Shown here piece by piece: positions 46,465 through 53,888 of a DNA stretch of 64,000 nt. The translations under genes and the position numbers were made by a program. The DNA lies in NCBI GenBank assembly GCA_029224185.1, contig CM055205.1:2547761-2611760 (forward strand), given 5' to 3'. The first letter of the stretch is position 1; each line of letters opens with the position of its first letter. The notes beneath the pieces are model-generated. The model saw nothing but the letters and a program-made list of their open reading frames with translations. It did not search any database and was not told where the DNA came from. Source of the DNA: Karalla daura. Lineage: Eukaryota; Chordata; Actinopteri; Chaetodontiformes; Leiognathidae.

Positions 46465-46530
46465 TGCTGGAGCCTATCCCAGTGCTCACAGAGCAAGAGG
46501 CAGGAAATACACTGGACATGGATATCATAA
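46465..46530. repeat. Teleost LINE-tail type repeat fragment
   Basis: GCTGGAGCCTATCCCAGTGC, AGCAAGAGGCAGG and TACACTGGACATG form the inverse 3' block of the common fish repeat. Confidence 0.6.
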
Positions 46531-46754
46531 TGTGCTTGAATTAAGTAAAAAAATATTAACCTAATAATGTGCAGCAGCCTGACAGCATGGAATTGTGTGG
46601 GAATTTTCTAGTTGATTGTTAAAGTTCAAACTAAAACAGAGCAAAGCCGCTTTTTATTATTATGGTCTTTGGAATAGCCTTCCTTGTGCCCTGAGACCAC
46701 CTTGGAGTGTGGATATTTTTAAAAGCAAACTCAATTCCATACTATCCTCAGTTG

Positions 46755-47094
46755 TCAGGCAGGAACTCAGGACATGACTTAGATGCAGAGGTGTTAGATA
46801 GCTTACTTTCTTGAAACCTTCCTACTTCTTGGCAAGGGGATAAAAAAACGGGTTATGAAATTAACGAAGCGTGTCTCCTCAAATGGAAGACACGTGGCTA
46901 TGACTAAGGAAACTAAATGAGACTCCTAAGGAGGGTAAAAAAGTCTAAGCTATACTAGGTACTACAGACGAACAAAAATTCACTCCAAGGGGGAAAACAA
47001 TATAACAGGGTGGAACTGAGAAGGCCTCTTAACAAGTAGATTAAGATTTAACGTAGAAAATGATTTCTCTCTCTCAGGCTCAGGTGAAAAAGAG
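46755..47094. repeat. Host repeat, left portion, interrupted by the 11.4-kb element
   Basis: Starts TGTCAGGCAGGAACTCAGG, then GACTTAGATGCAGAGGTG, and has CACTCCAAGGGGGAAAAC and a final CAGGCTCAGGTGAAAAAGAG. Sequence resuming at 58,501 (GACTCAGAAGCAGAGTTGAG) fits as its direct continuation, since CAGGCTCAGG...GACTCAGAAGCAGAG parallels the CAGGAACTCAGG...GACTTAGATGCAGAG start of the same segment. Confidence 0.55.
47086..47094. repeat. 9-bp target duplication GAAAAAGAG (left)
   Basis: Identical to 58,492-58,500. Each copy directly adjoins a terminal ACCTGTGTGAAG inverted repeat. Confidence 0.65.
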
Positions 47095-47418
47095 ACCTGT
47101 GTGAAGTTGGCACCCCATATGTTGAAAATATGAATAAAAGCGCTTTGAATCGTTTGTGCACGTTTGTGCAGGCAAAATTAACATTTGTGCTCAAACCGTG
47201 TTGAAGATATTTCACTTTTAATTTTTGGAAAGTAGGTCACTCAGCGATTAGCTTAATGCTAACATTGCATTGAAATACCCATTGACGAGCTAGCGCATTA
47301 GCATCGCCCCGTTTTTAAGGTCTTCTTACATCATTATGAACTGTTACTAAAACTTCAGCAGGTAAATTGAACACAAGAAGCTACCCACAGACATATGTAC
47401 TCCAGGGTATAGCTGAGA
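47095..47418 (+). repeat. Left terminal inverted repeat, about 324 bp
   Basis: Opens ACCTGTGTGAAGTTGGCACC, contains a (CGTTTGTGCA)n-type short repeat (two units), and ends TCCAGGGTATAGCTGAGA. Inverse copies: 58,157-58,491. A third, direct copy with a 125-bp internal insertion lies at 57,215-57,687. Confidence 0.8.
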
Positions 47419-47424
47419 GTTTCC

Positions 47425-47632
47425 AGAGTCTCCATCAGGCAGCTTTCAGTACTGCAGTGTACAGAGCGGAGAGAGTCAGAGCTCCTCACTGCTTGCTGCA
47501 ATGATGCTGTGAGTCTCAGTCGCTCATGTTTGAAGAGGTGAAACCCCTCCCTCTGTCAGATGGGAGAGGGTGGACCCCAGAGCTGAGGCCAGAGAAGCAC
47601 AGCTGATCTCTGACAACCAGCCGCTCTTCCAC
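47425..47632 (-). pseudogene. NLRC3-like leucine-rich-repeat exon fragment
   Basis: On the minus strand, after an acceptor (CACTATTCAG at 47,633-47,642), the frame reads WKSGWLSEISCASLASALGS and TLSHLTEG, which is the LRR unit of fish NLRC3-like (NLR-C) immune receptors, a very large teleost family. A TGA at 47,524-47,526 breaks the frame. Degraded sequence continues to GGAGACTCTGGAAACTCTCAG, which resembles the normal end of such an LRR exon and directly adjoins the left TIR. No NACHT domain or other LRR exon is near, so it looks like a captured fragment. Confidence 0.65.
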
Positions 47633-48420
47633 CTGAATAGTGAATGAATGAAGATAAAAACCCATGTCCAAAAATCCAGTCCAATCCGTTGAGCTCAGGT
47701 TTATAATGTGTACGACTGTCCTGATCATCTCTAACACGAGTGTAGGGGCTTGTGTCCTTGTGCTACTGATCATGTCCGGTCCCATGCCAGACCCCCTCAG
47801 ATGCAAAAACAGGTCAATAGTCCTGACGGGGCTGTTAAAGTTCAAAGTTTTGAAATTCACAACGAATCAACTATATGTGCTCTGTGTGCGATGCGACATA
47901 GCACACACGTAACCTCACCACCATCACCACAGTGCAATTCATTGAATTCAAGAGCATCCTGTTCATTTAGAGTTTACTGTTTTTTTTCATTCATTATTAT
48001 TTTACAGTTCATTTACAGTCTGTTATATTTCACTGTTTATCAACATACTATTTATTTACAGTTTGTTATATGTATTATTTATTATACTGTTTATCTACAG
48101 TTTATTACATTTTACTGTGTATTATTAACATGAATGTTTATTGTTTGCTCTCTTTTATATCATCTTTTATATGCTGCTGGAAACGTAAATCCGTAAAGTC
48201 ATCCCAAAGCGATCAATAAAACCCTGTCTGCAGTCTAAACCTTCACCAAAGTGAAGTCCCAATACTGAAGAAACCTTTGCTCACTTAACTAATGTATTGC
48301 ACATCATGAAGTCCATCATGTGTTAGTGTGTGTACAGTATGTGTGGAAGGTGGTTTTGCTTTAAAACAAACAGCATGACTGAGCAATTCATTCAAATCAT
48401 CGCAACTCAGCCTTTCTGCG
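47633..48420. other. No firm feature; A+T-rich tract at 47,960-48,180
   Basis: 47,633-47,930 presumably is the intron side of the NLR fragment; the long frames on both strands have no domain. 47,960-48,180 repeats TTTACAGT(T/C)TATT-like words. Confidence 0.35.
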
Positions 48421-48423
48421 TGG

Positions 48424-48492
48424 ACGGAATGTTGGTGCGTGCATGTGTGTGCGTGAGCGATAGCGCGTGCGCGCGCGCGTGTGTATGTGTGT
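48424..48492 (+). promoter_or_regulatory. Alternating purine-pyrimidine (CG/TG) tract and CRE-like site
   Basis: GTGCGTGCATGTGTGTGCGTG is followed by GCGTGCGCGCGCGCGTGTG, ideal Z-DNA-forming sequence about 130-200 bp before the ATG of the downstream gene. TGTGACATCACGG immediately follows, close to a CRE/ATF site. Promoter role is inferred. Confidence 0.5.
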
Positions 48493-48526
48493 GACATCAC
48501 GGATTTTAGAAGGGAGAATGGAATCT

Positions 48527-48552
48527 CGTGTCATGTTCTAGAAGATGACACG
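48527..48552 (+). promoter_or_regulatory. 26-bp dyad around TTCTAGAA, promoter-proximal
   Basis: Arms CGTGTCAT and ATGACACG are perfect inverse complements and flank GTTCTAGAAG, whose core TTCTAGAA is palindromic and equals the TTC-NN-GAA core of a heat-shock element. Only the outer G/G pair of the core is mismatched. It lies 71 bp upstream of the ATG at 48,623, so it could bind a dimeric regulator near the transcription start. Confidence 0.5.
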
Positions 48553-48622
48553 CTAGCAGCTGTATGTAAGGGGCACCTGTGCCTCAGGGCTTCATTCCTT
48601 CTCGACGAACGCAGCAGCCACT

Positions 48623-49171
48623 ATGGTCACTGTAAGTAACACCCCAGAGATGGAAATCACGAGCGTAACGTCCTTGGACTGGGCCGTGGAAACACCCGCT
48701 CCTCCCACGGATCAAGATCCCGTGCCCCCTGCCCCTGAGCCCGAGGAGGACGTCAAGAAGCTTGAGTTCTTCGTCTCCACCCTCGCCGTGAGACTTCTGA
48801 CGAAGTGTCACGCCGTGCAGGGCCGCAGCGTGGAGAACTGGACCGGCCACGCCAGGAGGCTGACGGCCTGGACCCTGCAGGGGCTCGACGTCCAGGGGCG
48901 CTGCCCCAACCTCCGCAAGGCCAAGAAGGTCTGCAGAGCCGTCCTGGAGGAGCTCCAGGAGCGGTTCGGAGGGAGGCAGACGCTGGAGAGGCTCGCGCGG
49001 CTCCAGCATTCGGCCGTGGACCGGACCATCGCCGAGGTCCTGCGGTCGCACGTCCGGGAGTGTGTTTCCAGCAGCACACAGTCCAGCTCGTGGTGGAGGG
49101 AGGCGCTCAAGATCGCAGCCATCATCGTGGGGGGCCTCGCCGTCTTCGCGCTGATGGCCCTCATCCCGTAA
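48623..49171 (+). CDS. Tail-anchored helical protein of unknown family, 182 aa
   Basis: ATG 48,623 to TAA 49,171. Residues 1-22 are Ser/Thr-rich, about 23-45 a Pro/Glu/Asp-rich disordered stretch (VETPAPPTDQDPVPPAPEPE), about 46-147 a charged helical domain with regularly spaced Leu/Val (KKLEFFVSTLAVRLL, ERLARLQHSAVDRTI), and about 156-182 a single hydrophobic helix after a WWREALK basic-aromatic junction, with only two residues after it, so a tail-anchored membrane protein is predicted. More than 80% of third codon positions are G or C in this frame, while the surroundings are A+T-rich. This favours it over the long shadow frames on both strands. I do not recognise the family. A GTAAGT donor lies at 48,632, nine bases into the frame, in phase with the exon array at 49.3-51.2 kb. 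Confidence 0.75.
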   Translation: MVTVSNTPEMEITSVTSLDWAVETPAPPTDQDPVPPAPEPEEDVKKLEFFVSTLAVRLLTKCHAVQGRSVENWTGHARRLTAWTLQGLDVQGRCPNLRKAKKVCRAVLEELQERFGGRQTLERLARLQHSAVDRTIAEVLRSHVRECVSSSTQSSSWWREALKIAAIIVGGLAVFALMALIP

Positions 49172-49270
49172 AGCTCCCAGGGAGCTTTGTGGAGTTTGCA
49201 TGTTCTCCACGTTTGTGTGTGGGGGGGTTTCCTCCCACACAAAAACATGCATTTTCTTGCTTTCTTTCTT
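49172..49270 (+). repeat. Teleost LINE-tail type repeat in the 3' flank
   Basis: GTGGAGTTTGCATGTTCTCC, then GGGGGGTTTCCTCCCACAC and AAAAACATGCA, form the 5' block of the common fish repeat, placed right after the stop codon. A (TTTC/TTGC)n tract follows. Confidence 0.6.
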
Positions 49271-49336
49271 TCTTGCTTTCTTGGCATCTCCTTGTTATTG
49301 GTGTTGTTTGTATTTTTCATTGTTACTGCTGCTCAG

Positions 49337-49392
49337 GCCTCACAGGACCCAGATGTGGAAGCAGGCTTGTGAACGGGTCTCAGTGTCCTCTG
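49337..49392 (+). other. Candidate exon A (first, partial unit)
   Basis: 56 bases between TTACTGCTGCTCAG and GTAAGT. In the array frame it reads LTGPRCGSRLVNGSQCPL after two bases, the same sequence that forms the second half of later units. It would need an upstream exon ending one base into a codon. Confidence 0.5.
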
Positions 49393-49509
49393 GTAAGTCT
49401 CCTCCACTAAATGTGGTTTATCATTAAATCTGTTTGACTAGATGCAAAGTGTGTCCAAAAGAAGTGACGTCTAATCAATACAACGATGCATGAATCTCAT
49501 CTACTTCAG

Positions 49510-49656
49510 GTAGAGGAGCTGAAGCCTGACGATGGACCTGTTCCATCAGAAAAGCCTGTTTCAGATGTAAAGATCACATCACACAGCTGGAGTCGTTGAG
49601 GTCTCACAGGATTTGGATGTGGAAGCAGGCTTCGCAACGGGCCTCAGTGTCCTCTC
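49510..49656 (+). other. Candidate exon B1, 147 bp
   Basis: 49 codons between CTACTTCAG and GTAAGT, phase 0 at both ends. Codon 30 is TGA (49,597-49,599). The text before it is VEELKPDDGPVPSEKPVSD and VKITSHSWSR; after it, GLTGFGCGSRLRNGPQCPL. Confidence 0.6.
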
Positions 49657-49787
49657 GTAAGTTGCCTCTGCTAAATGTGTTTTATTACTAACCCTGTTTG
49701 ACTAAATGTTAAGTGTAAAATCAAAGTTTTGGAAAGTAAATATGATTTCTAATTAACACCATGATGCATGAATCTTGTTGATTGCAG

Positions 49788-49934
49788 GTGGAGGAGCTGA
49801 AGCCAGATGATGGACCTGTTCCATCAGAAGAGCCTGCTTCAGATGTAGACATCGCATCACACAGCTGGAGTCGTTGAGGTCTCACAGGACCCAGATGTGG
49901 AAGTAGGCTTATGAGTGGGCATCAGTGTCCTCTG
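49788..49934 (+). other. Candidate exon B2, 147 bp
   Basis: Same length, phase and splice sites as B1. TGA at codon 30 (49,875-49,877). The second half reads GLTGPRCGSRLMSGHQCPL. Confidence 0.6.
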
Positions 49935-50065
49935 GTAAGTCACCTCTACTAAATGTAGTTTACTACTAAACCTGTTTGACTAAATGCAAGCTCTGAAATC
50001 AAAGTTTTGGAAAGTAAATATGAATTCTAATTAACACCATGATGCATGAATCTTGTCGACTGCAG

Positions 50066-50212
50066 GTGGAGGAGCTGAAGCCTGATGATGGACCTGTTCC
50101 ATCAGAAGAGCCTGCTTCAGATGTAGACATCACATCACACAGCTGGAGTCGTTAAGGTCTCACAGGACCCAGATGTGGAAGTAGGCTTATGAATGGGCCT
50201 CAGTGTCCTCAG
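50066..50212 (+). other. Candidate exon B3, 147 bp
   Basis: Same length and phase. Codon 30 is TAA (50,153-50,155) instead of TGA. The second half reads GLTGPRCGSRLMNGPQCPQ, with the last codon before the donor changed to CAG. Confidence 0.6.
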
Positions 50213-50343
50213 GTAAGTCACCTCTACTAAATGTGGTTTATAACTAACCCGGTTTGACTAAATGTAAAGTGTAAAATCAAAGTTTGGGAAAGTAAATATG
50301 AATTCTAATTAATACCGTGATGCATGAATCTCATCTACTGCAG

Positions 50344-50485
50344 GTTGAGGAGCTGAAGCCTGATGATGGACCTGTTCCATCAGAAGAGCCTGCTTCAGAT
50401 GTAGACATCACATCACACAGTCCAAAATCTTTTTCTTGGTATTTTATTGGCATTATTGATTATTATTGCTGCTAACTGTCCTCTG
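50344..50485 (+). other. Candidate exon B4, diverged second half
   Basis: Starts VEELKPDDGPVPSEEPASD like its neighbours, but after ATCACATCACACAG the second half is replaced by TTTTTCTTGGTATTTTATTG and TTATTATTGCTGCTAAC. The distance to the donor (142 bases) is not a multiple of three, so the true exon may end elsewhere. Confidence 0.45.
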
Positions 50486-50591
50486 GTAAGTCATCTCTAC
50501 TAAATGTGGTTTATTACTAACCCTGTTTGACGAAATGTAGCTCTGAAATCAAAGTTTTAATACCACGATGCATGAATCTCATCGACTGCAG

Positions 50592-50707
50592 GTAGAGGAG
50601 CTGAAGTCAGATAATGGATCTGACATGACATCACACGGTCCACAATCTGTCTTCTTCTTGGTATTTTATTGGTATTATTGATTATTATTGCTGCTAACTG
50701 TCCTCTG
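50592..50707 (+). other. Candidate exon B5, shortened
   Basis: Starts VEELKSDNGSDMTSHG, lacking the middle of the unit, and then carries the same TTGGTATTTTATTGGTATTA filler as B4 before a GTAAGT donor. Confidence 0.4.
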
Positions 50708-50813
50708 GTAAGTCACCTCGACTAAATGTGGTTTATTACTAACCCTATTTGACAAAATGTAGCTCTGAAATCAAAGTTTTAATACCACGATGCATGAATC
50801 TCATCGACTGCAG

Positions 50814-50860
50814 GTAGAGGAGCTGAAGTCAGATGATGGATCTGACATCACATCACACGG
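50814..50860 (+). other. Candidate exon B6, shortened
   Basis: Near-identical start to B5 (VEELKSDDGSDITSHG). Followed by the filler and by an acceptor TTATTGCTGCTCAG at 50,907-50,920 that leads into the next exon. Confidence 0.4.
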
Positions 50861-50920
50861 TCCACAATCTGTCTTTTTCTTGGTATTTTATTGGTTTTAT
50901 TAATTATTATTGCTGCTCAG

Positions 50921-51022
50921 CCTGCTTCAGATGTAAACATCACATCACACAGCTGGAGTCTCTGTGGCCTCACAGGACCCAGATGTGGAAGTAGGCTTAT
51001 GAACGGGCCTCAGTGTCCTCTG
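50921..51022 (+). other. Candidate exon B6b, fully open, 102 bp
   Basis: 34 codons, phase 0 at both ends, between TGCTGCTCAG and GTAAGT. It reads PASDVNITSHSWSLCGLTGP and RCGSRLMNGPQCPL. The codon that is TGA or TAA in B1-B3 is TGT (Cys, 50,963-50,965) here, so this is the only copy with an open frame through the whole second half. Confidence 0.55.
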
Positions 51023-51160
51023 GTAAGTCACCGCTACTAACTGTGGTTTAATTACTATATCTGTTTGACTAAAGGCAAGCTCTCAGATCAAAGTTTTGAA
51101 AAGTAAATATGACTTCCAATCAATCACATGATGTATAAATCTCATCAATCTCATCTGCAG

Positions 51161-51241
51161 GAAGAGGAGCTGAAGCCAGACAATGGAGATGTTTCTCCAG
51201 GAGAAGCTGCTCGGGTGCATTCTGCACATAGCTGCTGCTAA
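51161..51241 (+). other. Candidate terminal exon B7 with stop
   Basis: After CTCATCTGCAG the frame reads EEELKPDNGDVSPGEAARVH and SAHSCC, then TAA at 51,239-51,241. Joined in phase to B6b this gives an open C-terminus ending in two cysteines, a form that can be prenylated or palmitoylated in other proteins; that role is a guess. A polyadenylation signal follows 67 bases later. Confidence 0.55.
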
Positions 51242-51307
51242 GGTCCCGCATGTGGAACAGGGGGACAAGAAATCTATTTATTGTCAAATGAATGAATCCA
51301 AATGACA

Positions 51308-51313
51308 AATAAA
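51308..51313 (+). terminator. Polyadenylation signal AATAAA
   Basis: AATAAA within ATGACAAATAAAAAATTGCC, downstream of the terminal exon stop and followed by a GTGTGTTC GU-type element at about 51,332. It fits the 3' end of the exon-array gene. Confidence 0.55.
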
Positions 51314-51344
51314 AAATTGCCACGAATTCAAGTGTGTTCATTTA

Positions 51345-52300
51345 CAAAACTTTGCATTAGACACAGAGAAGAGTGAAACCAAAACACTCGAAAGGTGACA
51401 CGTTCCTTCTTTCTTCAGGGGAGTAAAAAAAGAAAGTACATATTTTCTGAGACATGCAATGACATTTCTCGACAGTCAGAGGAATTAATATTGTTCTATT
51501 GATCTAGACTCTGATCTCATTAAAGATTATGCAAACTACCCACACCACACAAATCATTTAAAGATGTGTGTTGAAATATATCATTGTTTTACAACAATCA
51601 CACAACGCTTGTTATTACACACTTATTGCTATCCTTAAAAAGATGCACTGGTCTTGACTAAAAATAACGTGCAACCTGATTCTTGCTATGTGTACTATGT
51701 GTAATCAAATAATTTGTATTAAATAATGAATTAATCCTGTGGCTGTGATCACAGACTCATATTGTAACGCCACACATTTCAACTCAGAACTGAGCTAGGG
51801 AATTTGATGAATGAAAATATTGTAAAATACAGTATTTAAAAACAGCCAAAAGGCTAGACCGGGTTGTTTGCATGGGATCATTCATGCACAGTGCAGTTCA
51901 ATATTGTATTGATGAATAGTGTATAAAAATAAGCAAAATCTAAATAAAATGTGTCTATGGACATGGGGGCATCATAGACGACACCTAACATGAACAGCAC
52001 AACTCTTCAAGAAAATCGAGGATGCCGAACAGAGAGATTATACTGATGTCAGACTGGTGTTGAAGAGTCCCCAATGTTTGGGATGAATGAGGGCTTACAT
52101 TTCATACAGCTCGGGATGCATTCTACTTCAGCTGAGTGCAGGATAAGATCACAATGTGTTCATGGATTTTAATGCGTTAGTTAAACACTGGACAAGAGCA
52201 AAGTCCATGAACTGACCTCAGTTCAGACATTTCGGTCCAACACACAGCAGCTTCACTGCTGATTTGGATCTGATCTGATCTGGATCCTGACGTTCATGGT
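51345..52300. other. No recognised feature
   Basis: A+T-rich spacer between the exon-array gene and the gypsy insertion. No repeat family or domain was recognised. Confidence 0.35.
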
Positions 52301-52306
52301 CACAAC

Positions 52307-52455
52307 TGTGGTGTATGGCTTTAAGCCAAAGCGCGGGACCACGACAGCGTGACGTCACTGTAACTGGCGGCATATAGCCATTGGCGTGGCGGCCGAAGAG
52401 GCAATAGAAAGCATTGTGAACACACGAGATTGTCCGTGTGTTATTGGATATAACA
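52307..52455 (+). repeat. 5' LTR of gypsy element, 149 bp
   Basis: Starts TGTGGTGTATGGCTTTAAGC and ends GTTATTGGATATAACA, so it has TG...CA ends. The following TTGGCGACGAGGATGG occupies the primer-binding position. The first 112 bases match the 3' LTR at 56,711 nearly exactly. CAGCGTGACGTCACTG is a CRE-like promoter motif. Confidence 0.85.
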
Positions 52456-52467
52456 TTGGCGACGAGG

Positions 52468-53340
52468 ATGGAGCTCCCGCTTGCACCCCTGCCTCCCTTT
52501 CTTTCTCTGCCCGGCGAACCGCCGGTACCATGGCCCCGCTGGTACGAGTCGTTGAGGACTTTTATTGTGGCCGTCAGGTTAGACGATGCTAGCGATGCTA
52601 GGCTGAGGGCTATGCTAATACACAGCCTGGGCAGCGAGGGACAGCGGATTTTCGGAACTCTGGGACCCGCACCGAAGTTTGACGACTGTGTGGCCTTGCT
52701 GTCTGGACACTTTGCTGCTCCACAGAGCGTCACAGTACGCCGCATCGTCTTCCGCCAACGCAAACAGCGGCCGGGTGAGTCAGCCCACCATTACGTTGCC
52801 GACCTCCGGTGCCTGGCCAGCCTGTGTAAATTTGGGACTTTGGAAGAGGAGATGATCAGGGATCAGCTGGCAGAGCACACGACCAACCCCCGGCTGCGGG
52901 AAAAGTTGTTTATGTCCCCGGACGACACGACACTGTCGAGAGCAGTGGAGTTAGCGTTCCAGCTTGAGTCGGCTGCTCAGTTATCGTCACAGATAGCGGC
53001 TTCGGACCCGCCTTCCCCTCGCCCCGCTGTGCTGGCACAGACAGTAGCCCTGACTACCCCGCTCTCTGAGCCCTCTTCCCCTCCCGACGAGCTCGAGGTG
53101 AACGTCGTGGGACGCCGGGACACCACGTCACGGCAGCATTGTGGGAACTGCAGATCACCATCTCAACCCACACGAGCACCTGGCTGCCCGGCCACGGGGC
53201 AGCGGTGCCAACGCTGTGGTAAGCTGAACCATTTCTCCAGAGTGTGCCACTCTGCCCCGGCCCCTACACACCGGCTTCCAGCCCAACGATGGTCCACTCA
53301 GTGGGCTCCAGCACCAGGCCATTCAAGTGGTGCATGGTGC
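52468..53340 (+). CDS. gag: Gypsy Gag polyprotein
   Basis: Forms the capsid and nucleocapsid of the cytoplasmic retrotransposon particle. The first ATG after the primer site, at 52,468, starts MELPLAPLPPFLSLPGEPPV. Residues about 20-170 form the capsid-like domain (LIHSLGSEGQRIFGTL, ESAHHYVADLRCLASLC). A classic CCHC zinc knuckle, C-x2-C-x4-H-x4-C (CQRCGKLNHFSRVC), spans 53,206-53,247. The frame runs on to 53,646, but protease coding switches to the -1 frame within 53,250-53,340, so the end given is where Gag similarity stops. The shift may be programmed or a mutation; no convincing slippery heptamer was found. Confidence 0.85.
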
Positions 53341-53888
53341 AACTGGATGGTGTCAGCCTATTGCTGCTGCTCGACACTGCAGCCTCCAGATCTATCCTCA
53401 ATGAGTCCACGGTGCGCCGGTTCTTCCCTCGGCTGTCGGTTAAGGCTGGCGCGGAAGATCTGTACGGCTATGGCCACACTAAGATTGGCATGGTGGGCAC
53501 CGCCACCTTCTCTGTGCGTTACGGCTCTAAGACTCTCCCAGCATTCACCTTCCAGGTCTCACACCAGGGCGCTAACCTCCTCGGTTTCGACCTGTTCTGC
53601 GCCCTGGGTTTCTCCATCACGGACAACCTGGGCGCCACCATACTGACGGTGACTACGCCCTGGCTGCACCGCTGGCCGTCTCTGTTCGCCGGGCTGGGTT
53701 GCCTCACCGCCTTCAACCACCAGCCACTTGTTGATCCGGCTGTGACCCCAGTCATCCAACCCCTGCGGCAGCTGCCGCTCGCCCTGCGTGACGATGTCAC
53801 TGCTGAGCTGCACAAGCTCCTGGACGCAGGCATCATCGAGCGGGTGGACGCGTCCCCATGGATCTCCAACCTGGTCGTGGCGAAATAA
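53244..53888 (+). CDS. Gypsy protease region (separate frame)
   Basis: Encodes a retropepsin-like aspartic protease that processes the polyprotein, followed by the linker to reverse transcriptase. The active-site loop is LLLLDTAASRSIL, with D-T-A where most retropepsins have D-T/S-G. LPAFTFQVSHQGANLLGFDL is the flap-to-C-terminal part, and LLDAGIIERVDASPWISNLV starts the RT leader. The frame ends with TAA at 53,886-53,888, where one extra base relative to the expected reading causes the break with pol. The first usable codons overlap gag in the -1 frame. Confidence 0.8.
   Translation: MPLCPGPYTPASSPTMVHSVGSSTRPFKWCMVQLDGVSLLLLLDTAASRSILNESTVRRFFPRLSVKAGAEDLYGYGHTKIGMVGTATFSVRYGSKTLPAFTFQVSHQGANLLGFDLFCALGFSITDNLGATILTVTTPWLHRWPSLFAGLGCLTAFNHQPLVDPAVTPVIQPLRQLPLALRDDVTAELHKLLDAGIIERVDASPWISNLVVAK

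Larger units (their letters stand above)
49337..51241 (+). repeat. Tandem array of small exons, first period exactly 278 bp
   Basis: Seven splice donors (GTAAGT at 49,393; 49,657; 49,935; 50,213; 50,486; 50,708; 51,023) alternate with seven CAG acceptors before exon starts at 49,510; 49,788; 50,066; 50,344; 50,592; 50,814; 51,161. The first four starts are exactly 278 bp apart; later units are 248, 222 and 347. Each exon encodes VEELKPDDGPVPSEEPASD-like sequence. The array starts 165 bp after the tail-anchored frame and ends at a polyadenylation signal, so it is probably the 3' part of the same gene. Confidence 0.75.

Noticed and set aside
48584..49252. Minus-strand frame of 222 codons opposite the tail-anchored gene
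   Set aside because: It mirrors a GC3-rich plus-strand gene; its composition is Pro/Gly/Leu/Arg-rich without a domain, while the plus frame has a membrane anchor and a clear coding signature.
48805..49410. Second plus-strand frame of 201 codons
   Set aside because: Low-complexity Arg/Ala/Gly/Pro product typical of a shifted GC-rich frame; no domain. Only its last part overlaps the exon A sequence.
49570..51240. Selenoprotein interpretation of the TGA codons in the exon array
   Set aside because: One copy has TAA at the same position and no SECIS-like element is visible; kept only as a side remark in the findings.
52386..52592. Frame beginning in the 5' LTR (MAAEEAIESIVN)
   Set aside because: Runs through LTR and primer site; the Gag frame from 52,468 explains the coding sequence.
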